A DNA stretch of 32,285 nt from Thermoanaerobaculia bacterium (GTDB lineage: Bacteria > Acidobacteriota > Thermoanaerobaculia > UBA5066 > DATFVB01): positions 1-32,285 of the forward strand of contig DATFVB010000368.1 in assembly GCA_035260525.1 (NCBI GenBank). The letters run 5' to 3'. Position numbers and translations under genes: made by a program. This document shows, piece by piece, positions 14,895 to 23,867 of this stretch. How positions within the stretch are numbered: the first letter of the stretch is position 1; the number at the start of each line of letters is the position of its first letter. Below the pieces are notes generated by a model. It did no database searches. It had not been told where the DNA came from and was given only the letters and a program-made list of their open reading frames with translations.

Positions 14895-16061
14895 ATGAAG
14901 TCGAACCGCTCCCGGCTCGCGTTCGTGCTCGCGTCGCTGGCCGGCCTGGTGCTGCTGACGGCGTTGAAGGGGCCGGTCCTCGCTCCTCCCGGGCGCGACC
15001 CGGTCTTGAAGCCCCTGGCGATCTTCACCGAGGTCCTGAATCTCACCCGCAGCAACTACGTCGAGCCGGTCGACGTCTCGACGCTGCTCGCCGGCGCGTA
15101 TGACGGCGTCACCGACGCGATCGATCCCTACTCCTACTACGTTCCCGGCGACCGGATGGCGAAGTATCGGGCGTTCGAGGCCTCCCGGCCGCTCGATTCG
15201 GGGCTCGTGCTCGGCCGCCGCGGCGGGTTCGCGTACGTCGTGGCGCCCGTCCCGGGCTCGCCGGCCGACGCCGCGGGAATCAAGTCGGGCGACGTGGTCC
15301 TCGCGATCGACGGCGCCTCGACCCGCAACCAGGCCCTGTGGGAGATCGAGTCGGCGATCGCCGGTCCGGAGGGTTCGGCGGTCCCGCTCAAGGTCCTGCG
15401 CGGCGGCGACGAGAAAGAGGTCACCGTCCGGCTCACGCGGCAGCGCTACACCCCGGCCACGGTGTCGCAGAGGGCCCAGGACGGCGTTTCGGTGATCCGG
15501 ATCCCGTATTTCGCGCCCGGAACGTCGGCCGCGGTCGAGAAAGCGCTCCGCGCCCAGACCGCCGGCGGCCCCCCGGTGATCGTCGACGTTCGGGATTCCG
15601 CCGGCGGCGACGTCGACGAGGCGGTCCGCACCGCGTCGCTCTTCGTGCCGCCGGGCGAGGTCGTGAAGCTCTCGGGGAAGAAGATCCCGGGCCGGGACTA
15701 CGCGACCGTCGGGTCCCGCGTCTGGAACGGAAAGACGATCGTGCTGATCGACGGCGGCACCGGGGGCGCGCCCGAGGTGTTCGCGGGCGCCCTCCACGAT
15801 CGAGCGGCTGCCGAGCTCGTCGGAGAGCCGACGGCGGGGATGGGCATCGTCCAGCGGCTGCTCCCGATGAGCTCCGGCGGCGCGCTCTACCTGACCGTCG
15901 GCGAGTACGTCTCGCCCTCCGGCACGGAGCTGACGGGTAAGGCGCTCAAGCCCACCGCGCGCGTCGATCTCTTCCCGGGCGACTCCGGCGCTTCCGACGA
16001 CGCGATCCTGAAAAAGGCGCTCGAGATCGCCCACGGCGCTCCCGCGAAAGCGGCGGCGTAG
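14895..16061 (+). CDS. CtpA/S41-family protein lacking catalytic Ser and Lys (pseudo-protease)
   Basis: 388 residues. Signal anchor at residues 8-30 (LAFVLASLAGLVLLTALKG), an N-terminal helical part ending DPYSYYVPG, a PDZ domain at about 95-180 (APVPGSPADAAGIKSGDVVLAIDG), then the S41 core. In active C-terminal processing proteases the nucleophile lies in SASASE and the Lys 25 residues later in GKG. Here the aligned stretch is TGGAPE, with Gly at 291, and GEPTAGMG with Met at 316, so both catalytic residues are gone while the surrounding fold is kept. It probably acts as a PDZ scaffold or regulator. It sits between the EnvC-type fusion and yibQ, the place of an active ctpA in many bacteria. 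Confidence 0.88.
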   Translation: MKSNRSRLAFVLASLAGLVLLTALKGPVLAPPGRDPVLKPLAIFTEVLNLTRSNYVEPVDVSTLLAGAYDGVTDAIDPYSYYVPGDRMAKYRAFEASRPLDSGLVLGRRGGFAYVVAPVPGSPADAAGIKSGDVVLAIDGASTRNQALWEIESAIAGPEGSAVPLKVLRGGDEKEVTVRLTRQRYTPATVSQRAQDGVSVIRIPYFAPGTSAAVEKALRAQTAGGPPVIVDVRDSAGGDVDEAVRTASLFVPPGEVVKLSGKKIPGRDYATVGSRVWNGKTIVLIDGGTGGAPEVFAGALHDRAAAELVGEPTAGMGIVQRLLPMSSGGALYLTVGEYVSPSGTELTGKALKPTARVDLFPGDSGASDDAILKKALEIAHGAPAKAAA

Positions 16062-16130
16062 CGTCCGATTCCTTCGCCGTCTCGTCCCGGCCGCCGCGCG
16101 GGGCCGCGCACCCGGGGAGGCGTTGCCCGG

Positions 16131-16994
16131 TTGCTCCTCGCGCTCCTGCTCTTCGCCGCCGGATTCGGCGCGGCGGTCCTGTGGATGCGTCCCCGCGCGG
16201 CTTTGGAGGCGCCGGCCGTCCGCGCCGGCAGGGCGGCGGCCGCCGTCGCGCCGCCCCGAGCCGCACAACGGCGCTCCGCCCATCCGGCTCCGCGCGAGGA
16301 GGGGATCGTCCTGGCGGCGGACCCCTCCCCGGCGCCGCGTCTGGCGATCGTCGTCGACGACCTCGGCAACGACGACGCGGCGCTCGCCCGAGTCGCGGCT
16401 CTCCCGGCGGCGATCACCGGAGCCGTGCTCCCGGGTCTGCCGCGGAGCCGCGAATCGGCGCAGACGCTGCGATCGGCGGGGAAGGAAGTGCTCCTGCATC
16501 TTCCGATGGAACCGCTCGACCGTTCCGCGCGGCCCGGCCCCGGCCTCGTGAAGGTCGGTATGACGGCCGGCGACATCACTCAGGTCCTGACGGCCGACCT
16601 CGCCGACGTCCCGGGAGCCGACGGGGTGAACAACCACATGGGCTCCCGCGCGTCGGCCGACCGTCCGACGATGGACGCCGTCCTCTCGGTCCTGAAGAAG
16701 CGCGGCCTCTACTTCCTCGACAGCCGGACCACGGCGTTCACCGTCGCGGCCGAGGAGGCCGGGCGGCTGGGCGTTCCCTGCCGGTCGCGCTCGGTCTTCC
16801 TCGACGACGTGGCCGAGGAGTCCGCGATCCGGCGCCAGCTCGACCGCGCCGTCGAAGACGCGCGCGCCGAGGGCGCCGCGATCGCGATCGGCCACCCGCA
16901 TCCCGCCACGCTCGCCGTCCTCGAGCGCGCGCTCCCGGAGCTTCGCGGCAAGGGGATTCGGCTCGTGCGCGTCTCGGACCTGTTTTCCCGATAG
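16131..16994 (+). CDS. yibQ: YibQ-like divergent polysaccharide deacetylase
   Basis: 287 residues from TTG 16131, supported by GGGGAGG ten bases upstream and by an N-terminal membrane/signal segment (LLALLLFAAGFGAAVLW). The catalytic-like domain starts LAIVVDDLGND at about residue 72, then EVLLHLPMEP, GVNNHMGSRAS, LYFLDSRTT, VFLDD and AIGHPHPATLAVLERALPEL. These match the YibQ (DUF610) family, related to polysaccharide deacetylases. The enzymatic activity is not established, and the gene is repeatedly found beside envC and ctpA. It is probably periplasmic and active on peptidoglycan or in division. It follows the S41 gene by 69 bases and is the last gene of the cluster. Confidence 0.9.
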   Translation: MLLALLLFAAGFGAAVLWMRPRAALEAPAVRAGRAAAAVAPPRAAQRRSAHPAPREEGIVLAADPSPAPRLAIVVDDLGNDDAALARVAALPAAITGAVLPGLPRSRESAQTLRSAGKEVLLHLPMEPLDRSARPGPGLVKVGMTAGDITQVLTADLADVPGADGVNNHMGSRASADRPTMDAVLSVLKKRGLYFLDSRTTAFTVAAEEAGRLGVPCRSRSVFLDDVAEESAIRRQLDRAVEDARAEGAAIAIGHPHPATLAVLERALPELRGKGIRLVRVSDLFSR

Positions 16995-17141
16995 GTTCCG
17001 GCGCGGCCATCCGCTCCGTTCAACGGGTCCGGCAGGCCCGCGGGACCGGCTTCCGGCAGGTCTGCGCGCGCCTGGCCGTCACTTCGGAGATTCGCGGCCT
17101 TGCGGCGGCTCCGGTCAGCGGCGGGGAGGATCCGGCTGGTC

Positions 17142-17936
17142 TCAGAGGCGGGGCTTTTCCGGTTCCGCTTCGCGCTCCTCGGCCTTCACGGCGTTCCACC
17201 ACCGGTCGAGCTCCGCCGCGCCGCACGCGCCCACGTCCTTGCCTTCGCGCCGCGCGCGTTCGGCGACGGAGCGGAAGCGGCGGCGGAACTTCGCGTTGGC
17301 GAGCCTCAGCGCGCGTTCCGGATCGAGGTCGGACCGGCGGGCCCAGTTCGCGACGGCGAACAACAGGTCTCCGAGCTCCTCCTCCGTGGCCGCGCGGTCG
17401 CCGTCCGCCTGGGCCGCGCGCGCCTCGCCGATCTCCTCCTCGACTTTCGCGAGGAGATCGGCGTTTCTCTCCCAGTCGAAACCGAGGCCGGCGGCGCGCT
17501 CGCTCATCCGGAGCGCGACCGAGAGCGACGGGAGGGTCGCGGGGATCCCCTCGAGGGGATCGTCGGGCCGCTCTCCGGAGAGCCGCTTCCTCCGTTCCCA
17601 GTTCGCCTTGACCGATTCGGCGTCCCGGGCCTTCTCGGCGCCGAAGACGTGGGGGTGCCGGGCGATCATCTTCGATTCGATCGCCGCCGCGACGTCCTCG
17701 ATCGAGAACCAGCCGCGTTCCTCCGCGAGGCGGGAGACGAAGAAGATCTGGAAGAGGAGGTCGCCCAGCTCGCCGGCAAGCTCGCGTCCGTCGCCGTGGT
17801 CGAGCGTCTCGAGCAGCTCGTGCGTCTCCTCCAGGATGTAGGTGGAAATCGACGCGAACGTCTGTTCTTTGTCCCACGGGCACTCGCGGCGAAGGCGCCC
17901 GACGAGCGCCTCGAGCCGGGAGAGAGCGTCGCCCAT
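17142..17936 (-). CDS. mazG: Nucleoside triphosphate pyrophosphohydrolase MazG
   Basis: 264 residues, the two-domain MazG length. It hydrolyses NTPs or dNTPs to the monophosphate and pyrophosphate, a housecleaning role, and can lower (p)ppGpp effects in some bacteria. First MazG domain: CPWDKEQTFASISTYILEETHE, then ELGDLLFQIFFVSRLAEE with the EExxD metal-binding helices, and FGAEKARDAESVKANWE. Second copy: AKVEEEIGEARAA and EEELGDLLFAVANWAR. Both acidic sets are intact. ATG 17936 has no Shine-Dalgarno; a TAGACT hexamer lies six bases upstream. It converges on yibQ, and the 147 bases between them show no feature. Confidence 0.95.
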   Translation of the reverse strand: MGDALSRLEALVGRLRRECPWDKEQTFASISTYILEETHELLETLDHGDGRELAGELGDLLFQIFFVSRLAEERGWFSIEDVAAAIESKMIARHPHVFGAEKARDAESVKANWERRKRLSGERPDDPLEGIPATLPSLSVALRMSERAAGLGFDWERNADLLAKVEEEIGEARAAQADGDRAATEEELGDLLFAVANWARRSDLDPERALRLANAKFRRRFRSVAERARREGKDVGACGAAELDRWWNAVKAEEREAEPEKPRL

Positions 17937-17942
17937 GGCGGG

Positions 17943-17948
17943 AGTCTA
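17943..17948 (-). promoter_or_regulatory. -10-like TAGACT before mazG
   Basis: TAGACT on the minus strand six bases before ATG 17936, fitting the TAnnnT pattern seen before other starts here. No Shine-Dalgarno. Low certainty. Confidence 0.3.
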
Positions 17949-17990
17949 ATCGTATCCGTCGTCCGCCTCCCGGCAACGAAGGCGGGCGAA

Positions 17991-18100
17991 GCCGCGCCGT
18001 AGCTCGCGTGGGCGAGTAACCGTGCGGGCACAGCCGCGCCGTAGCTCGCGTAGCGAAGGCGGGAAGTGGCGGGCAGAGCCGCGCCGTAGCTCGCGTAGCG
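17991..18100. repeat. Three direct repeats in the mazG/DUF1844 divergent gap
   Basis: The 19-base unit GCCGCGCCGTAGCTCGCGT occurs at 17991-18009, 18033-18051 and 18078-18096, spaced 42 and 45 bases start to start. Copies two and three continue with AGCG, and GAAGGCGGG words recur between units. The units are too few and the spacers too alike for CRISPR. They probably belong to an interspersed repeat family. Confidence 0.75.
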
Positions 18101-18162
18101 AGCGGAGGCGGGTTGCCGCGCGCCGGAAACCGGTGCTATCTTCCGGCCCACCGAGGTGCCCC

Positions 18163-18603
18163 GTGGCGGAAGAAGAGAAGCCGATCAAAGTCTCCGATTT
18201 CCGGATGTTCACTCCGGACGGCGAGCTCAAGCCCGAGTACCGCGATCTCGAGGATGCGCCGGAGCCGGCGGCGGCCGCGCCGCCGCCGGAAAAGAAGGAG
18301 CCGGAGCCCGTGCCGGAGCCCGAGCCGGCCGCGCCCGGGGGCGCCGACCCGGACTTCGTCGACCTCGTACGGTCGCTCGCGACGAGCGCGTATTCGGCGA
18401 TGGGTCTCCTTTCGGAGCCGGGGGCGGGCGCCGCGCGGGACCTCCCGGGGGCCCGCCGGATGGTCGAATGGCTCGGGCTCCTCGAGCGCAAGACCCGTAA
18501 CAATCTCACCTTCGCCGAACAGGATCTCCTGACTCGCGCCCTCTACGAGCTGAGGATGGCCTACGTGGAGGCGAGCGGAGTCGCGACACCGCCGACGCGC
18601 TGA
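18163..18603 (+). CDS. DUF1844 domain protein
   Basis: 146 residues from GTG 18163, with GAGG six bases upstream. An N-terminal stretch (VSDFRMFTPDGELKPEYRD) is followed by a Pro/Glu/Ala-rich linker (about residues 36-62). The DUF1844 helical domain then follows: FVDLVRSLATSAYSAMG, ARRMVEWLGLLERKTRNNL, and LLTRALYELRMAYVEA. The biochemical function of DUF1844 is not known; members are small soluble cytoplasmic proteins common in Acidobacteriota and related phyla. The next ATG follows the stop directly, so it heads a three-gene operon with the TPR and DUF4388 proteins. Confidence 0.88.
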   Translation: MAEEEKPIKVSDFRMFTPDGELKPEYRDLEDAPEPAAAAPPPEKKEPEPVPEPEPAAPGGADPDFVDLVRSLATSAYSAMGLLSEPGAGAARDLPGARRMVEWLGLLERKTRNNLTFAEQDLLTRALYELRMAYVEASGVATPPTR

Positions 18604-20517
18604 ATGCGAACATTCGCCGCGGGAATCGTCTTCCTGCTGTCGATCGCGCTCGCCGCCCGGGCGCAGACGGTCGCGCCGGCGGACTCCGGCGCTCCGGACG
18701 ACGCCGCCTCCTCCGGCGACCGCGTGTCCCCGCTCCCCCCGCCCGCCACCCGGTCCGGGCTTCGCGGGCGCTGGTTCGAGTTCCTGTCGGCGTTGAACGA
18801 GGACGACTATGCCTCCGCGCGGCTCGCGAGCGCCGACCTGCTGCGCACCGCGAGCCGGGTCGGGATCTCTCGTCTGTCCGACTTCTCGCGCGCGGCGCTC
18901 TACCAGGCGCGGCTCGCCGACCGGCAGGGGAAGGCGCAGCGGGCGGACCTCGCCCTCGAGACGGCGATCCAGCTCGACCCCGAACTCGTCGACCCGCGCT
19001 GGGAGAAGGCGCGGCTCGCGTGGGGCCGCCGGCAATACGCGGACTCCGCGATCGCGCTCGGTGAGGCCGTCAACGCGCTCTTCGAGGCGGAGGAGTCGCG
19101 GCGGGAGTTCGTCTCGAACGCGGCTTTGCTGATCGGCGCGTCGTTCGCTCTCGCCGCCGCGGGGCTGGTCCTCGCGCTCATGCTCCGGCACTCGCGGCGG
19201 CTGTACCACTCGATCCGGGAGCGCGCGCAGCCGGCGTTCGGGCGGCGCGGCACGATCGCGGCCGCGCTCGTGCTCCTGGGGCTGCCGTTGTGGCTTTCGT
19301 TCGGGCCGTTCTGGCTCCTCCTCTACTGGTCCGTCCTCGTCTGCATCCACGCCGGGACGCGCGAGCGGATCGTCCTCGGGGCGGCGCTGCTCGTGGTCGG
19401 TTTTCTCGGTCCCCTCACCAAGGAGATCGCGGATCGGAATCTGATCGCGCGCTCGCCGCTCGTCTCGGCGGCGGTCGACCTCGAGGAGAAGAAGGAAGAG
19501 GGGGGATCCGTCGACCTGCTGCGGCGGGCGTCGGAGGTGTTCTCCGAGGATCCCGACGTGTGGTTCCTCCTCGGACGTTTCGCGCAGCGGCGCGACGACT
19601 ACGACGAGGCCGCGGCCGACTACGCCCGGGCCCTGAAGGGCGATCCGAAGTCGTTCCGCGCGATGATCGGGAGCGGCAACATCCATTTCTGGCAGGGGGA
19701 TCTCGGCGAGGCGATGGCGGACTATCGGGACGCGATCCAGGTGCGCCCGCGCTCGGCGCTGGCCTGGTACAACCTCTCGCTGGCGCAGGGCGACGCGTAC
19801 CTCTTCGACCAGCAGAGGGAATCGCTCGCCAACGCCCGGCGCCTCTCGCCGCGCGAGGTCGACCGGTGGATCGAGTCTCCGACGCTCGCGCGCGTGCTTT
19901 CGCTCGACTATTCGATCGAGGAGGCGGAACGCCGCTCCCGGCGCTGGACGCGCGAGGTCAAGAGCCAGTCTCTTCCGGGGCTCGGCCACGCGTATGCGCC
20001 CGCGGACCTCTTCTTCGTGCCGACGTCGATCGGACCCTGGCTCGCGCTCCTGGTCGGGCTCGTCCTGGGGGCGGTCGTCCGTTACCGCCGCTGGGGCGCC
20101 CGCGAATGCGCCCGCTGCGGAGCCGCGTTCTGCCGCCGTTGCAAGGTTCCCGGAAGCGCTGCGCTGTACTGCGCTCCGTGCGACCGGCTCCTGTCGAGCA
20201 AGGCCGCCGCGGACATCGCGTCGCAAGTGGCGCAGTCCGAGGAGGCGCGCCGCAACGTCCGGCAGCGCCAGCGGGAAGCGCGCTGGCTGTCGGTCGTCTT
20301 CCCGGGCGCGCGCCGGATCTCGGAGGGACGGCCCGCGACCGGCCTCCTGATCCTGTTCGGCTTCTTCTTCTTCGTGCTGGTCGCCTTGGTCGGCGGCCGG
20401 ATCTACCCGGTGCGGTCGCTCCCGACGGCGACGTATTTCCCGGTGCGCGAGATCGCCGCGACCGTCCTCGCCTTCGGCGTGTGGGTGGGGGCGAACCTCG
20501 GATTCGTGCGGAGCTGA
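18604..20517 (+). CDS. Membrane TPR protein with zinc-ribbon-like insert
   Basis: 637 residues with no named homologue that I recognise. Residues 1-20 are a signal peptide. A helical repeat part (about 50-160) comes next, then hydrophobic segments at about 173-195, 216-250 and 254-272. TPR-like repeats at about 312-415 include DPDVWFLLGRFAQRRDDYDEAAADYARAL and two further degenerate units. A helix at about 476-494 precedes six cysteines at about 502-525 in CxxC pairs (CARCG, CRRC, CAPC), a zinc-ribbon or B-box-like site. Two more helices follow at about 580-598 and 615-635. It may be a membrane assembly platform. The start directly abuts the upstream stop, and the DUF4388 gene begins three bases after its own. 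Confidence 0.8.
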   Translation: MRTFAAGIVFLLSIALAARAQTVAPADSGAPDDAASSGDRVSPLPPPATRSGLRGRWFEFLSALNEDDYASARLASADLLRTASRVGISRLSDFSRAALYQARLADRQGKAQRADLALETAIQLDPELVDPRWEKARLAWGRRQYADSAIALGEAVNALFEAEESRREFVSNAALLIGASFALAAAGLVLALMLRHSRRLYHSIRERAQPAFGRRGTIAAALVLLGLPLWLSFGPFWLLLYWSVLVCIHAGTRERIVLGAALLVVGFLGPLTKEIADRNLIARSPLVSAAVDLEEKKEEGGSVDLLRRASEVFSEDPDVWFLLGRFAQRRDDYDEAAADYARALKGDPKSFRAMIGSGNIHFWQGDLGEAMADYRDAIQVRPRSALAWYNLSLAQGDAYLFDQQRESLANARRLSPREVDRWIESPTLARVLSLDYSIEEAERRSRRWTREVKSQSLPGLGHAYAPADLFFVPTSIGPWLALLVGLVLGAVVRYRRWGARECARCGAAFCRRCKVPGSAALYCAPCDRLLSSKAAADIASQVAQSEEARRNVRQRQREARWLSVVFPGARRISEGRPATGLLILFGFFFFVLVALVGGRIYPVRSLPTATYFPVREIAATVLAFGVWVGANLGFVRS

Positions 20518-20519
20518 CG

Positions 20520-21803
20520 ATGGCGCTGCGCGGCACTCTCCGGGACTTCTCGCTGGGCGAGATCCTCCAGCTGATCAGCTTCCAGAGGAAGACCGGCGTC
20601 CTCAGCGTCGAGGGAGAGGAGGACACGGTCTCGGTCTCGTTCCTCGACGGGAAGGTCGTCGCCGCGGATTCGCTGAAGCGCCGGTTCGAGAACCGTCTCG
20701 GGAACCTCCTGGTGCGGGCCGGCAAGCTCACGCCCGCGGTCCTGAACGAGGTCCTCGAGGAGCAGAAACGGCTCGAGCAACGGATCGGATTCGTGCTGAT
20801 CAACCGCGGGCTCGTGTCGCCGGGGGACCTCCAGGCGGCGCTCCGCACCCAGATCCTGAATCTCATCTACCGCCTCTTTCGGTGGAAAGACGGACGGTAC
20901 TACTTTTCCCAGGAGAAGTCGGTCGAGTACGAGGTCGACCACTTCACCCCCGTCGCCACCGAGAACATCCTCATGGAAGCGGCGCGGATGAGCGACGAAT
21001 GGCCGCTCATCCAGAGTCGGATCCCCTCGCTCGACATCGTCTTTCGCCGGGCGCCGGGGACCGAGAAGCTCGAGATCGTCTCCGAAGAGGACGAGAAGCC
21101 GCCGGGGACGCTGGCCGTGCCGCCCGAGGAAGCGATCGTCTGGAAGCTGATCGACGGCAAGCGAACCGTCACGGAGATCACCGAGGCGACGTTCCTCTCC
21201 GATTTCGACGTCGTCAAGGCTCTCGACCGGATGCTCGCGCGGCACCTGATCGTCGAGGCCGAGCCGGAGAAGGCGGTTCCTCCTCCCGCTTCGTCGCCCC
21301 CGCCCGAGCCCGCGAAAGAGGTCATTCCGCCGAACACTCCGGCGGCGCTCGTCCTCTGGGGGGTCCTGGCCGCGCTGCTCCTCTTGTCGGTCGTGTTCCT
21401 GCCGCGCAATTCCTTGAACTTCGTGTTGAGCGGGGCGCGGGGGAGCTACCTGGCGCCCGTCGAGAACTCGATCAGCGTCGCCTGGCTCCAGCGGCTCGAC
21501 CGCGGGCTCGAGGTCTTCTACTTGAACGAGGGTTTCTATCCCGCCACACTCGCAGAGCTCGCGTCCGCCGCGGTCGTGGAGGGAGCCGTTCCGATCGAGG
21601 CGGGGACGGCGGGATACCGGTACATCCTCCGGGTCAACGACAACAAGTACGACCTCTACGGAAAGACGCTCGACGGCAAGCTCGATCCCAGCCTGAGCCT
21701 GAGCCGGACGCTCGATCCCGTCGCTCGACAGGCCATGATCACCGAAAGGCACAGGAAAGCCGAAGCCAGGAGAAAGCCGGTCAAGATCGACGTGGTGAAT
21801 TGA
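20520..21803 (+). CDS. DUF4388 / MshEN-like protein with membrane anchor and pseudopilin-like tail
   Basis: 427 residues. The N-terminal DUF4388 domain (MALRGTLRDFSLGEILQLIS, then GVLSVEGEEDTVSVSFLDGKVV) resembles the PatA N-terminal domain. It is followed by LGNLLVRAGKLTPAVLNEVLEEQ and GFVLINRGLVSPGDLQAAL, like the MshEN/GspE N-terminal domain, a known c-di-GMP binding fold. A winged-helix-like stretch (about 200-245) and a Pro-rich linker lead to a membrane helix at about 272-292. The tail (VFYLNEGFYPATLAEL, then YRYILRVNDNKYDLYG) resembles the globular part of type II secretion pseudopilins. The function is unknown; a signalling or assembly role is inferred. It is last in the operon, just before the dnaK promoter. 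Confidence 0.85.
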   Translation: MALRGTLRDFSLGEILQLISFQRKTGVLSVEGEEDTVSVSFLDGKVVAADSLKRRFENRLGNLLVRAGKLTPAVLNEVLEEQKRLEQRIGFVLINRGLVSPGDLQAALRTQILNLIYRLFRWKDGRYYFSQEKSVEYEVDHFTPVATENILMEAARMSDEWPLIQSRIPSLDIVFRRAPGTEKLEIVSEEDEKPPGTLAVPPEEAIVWKLIDGKRTVTEITEATFLSDFDVVKALDRMLARHLIVEAEPEKAVPPPASSPPPEPAKEVIPPNTPAALVLWGVLAALLLLSVVFLPRNSLNFVLSGARGSYLAPVENSISVAWLQRLDRGLEVFYLNEGFYPATLAELASAAVVEGAVPIEAGTAGYRYILRVNDNKYDLYGKTLDGKLDPSLSLSRTLDPVARQAMITERHRKAEARRKPVKIDVVN

Positions 21804-21835
21804 GCATGGGATGCTTAGGTCCTGTCGATTTATAC

Positions 21836-21864
21836 TTGACATGAAGAGGCTCATGTCCTAAAAT
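21836..21864 (+). promoter_or_regulatory. dnaK promoter with candidate HspR operator
   Basis: Perfect TTGACA (21836-21841), a 17-base spacer and TAAAAT (21859-21864). Inside it lies a perfect inverted repeat, GACATGA (21838-21844) and TCATGTC (21851-21857), separated by six bases. A repressor bound there would cover the -35 and the spacer. HspR, encoded downstream, is the obvious candidate. No CIRCE (HrcA) element is present. Confidence 0.75.
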
Positions 21865-21895
21865 GCGCCCGTGACCAGAAGGAGGGCGCAGTCTC

Positions 21896-23818
<1,923 letters not shown>

Positions 23819-23824
23819 AACCGG

Positions 23825-23851
23825 ACGGGGCCTGCGGGCCCCGTTTTTTTT
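23825..23851 (+). terminator. Rho-independent terminator after dnaK
   Basis: An 8-base GC stem (ACGGGGCC at 23825-23832 with GGCCCCGT at 23837-23844), a TGCG loop, then eight T. It begins six bases after the dnaK stop and 16 bases before the hsp20 ATG, so hsp20 expression depends on read-through or on an unseen promoter. Confidence 0.9.
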
Positions 23852-23867
23852 CCCCGCGCGAGGTGCG

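Noticed and set aside
11147-15055. 1302-codon open frame on the minus strand
   Set aside because: Antisense to DUF58 and the fusion gene, both of which show clear motifs. No domain is visible in it.
17991-18100. CRISPR-like array
   Set aside because: Only three short units, spacers share sequence and no cas genes are near.
21804-21895. CIRCE element for HrcA control of dnaK
   Set aside because: No TTAGCACTC/GAGTGCTAA pair is present. The inverted repeat found is different in sequence.
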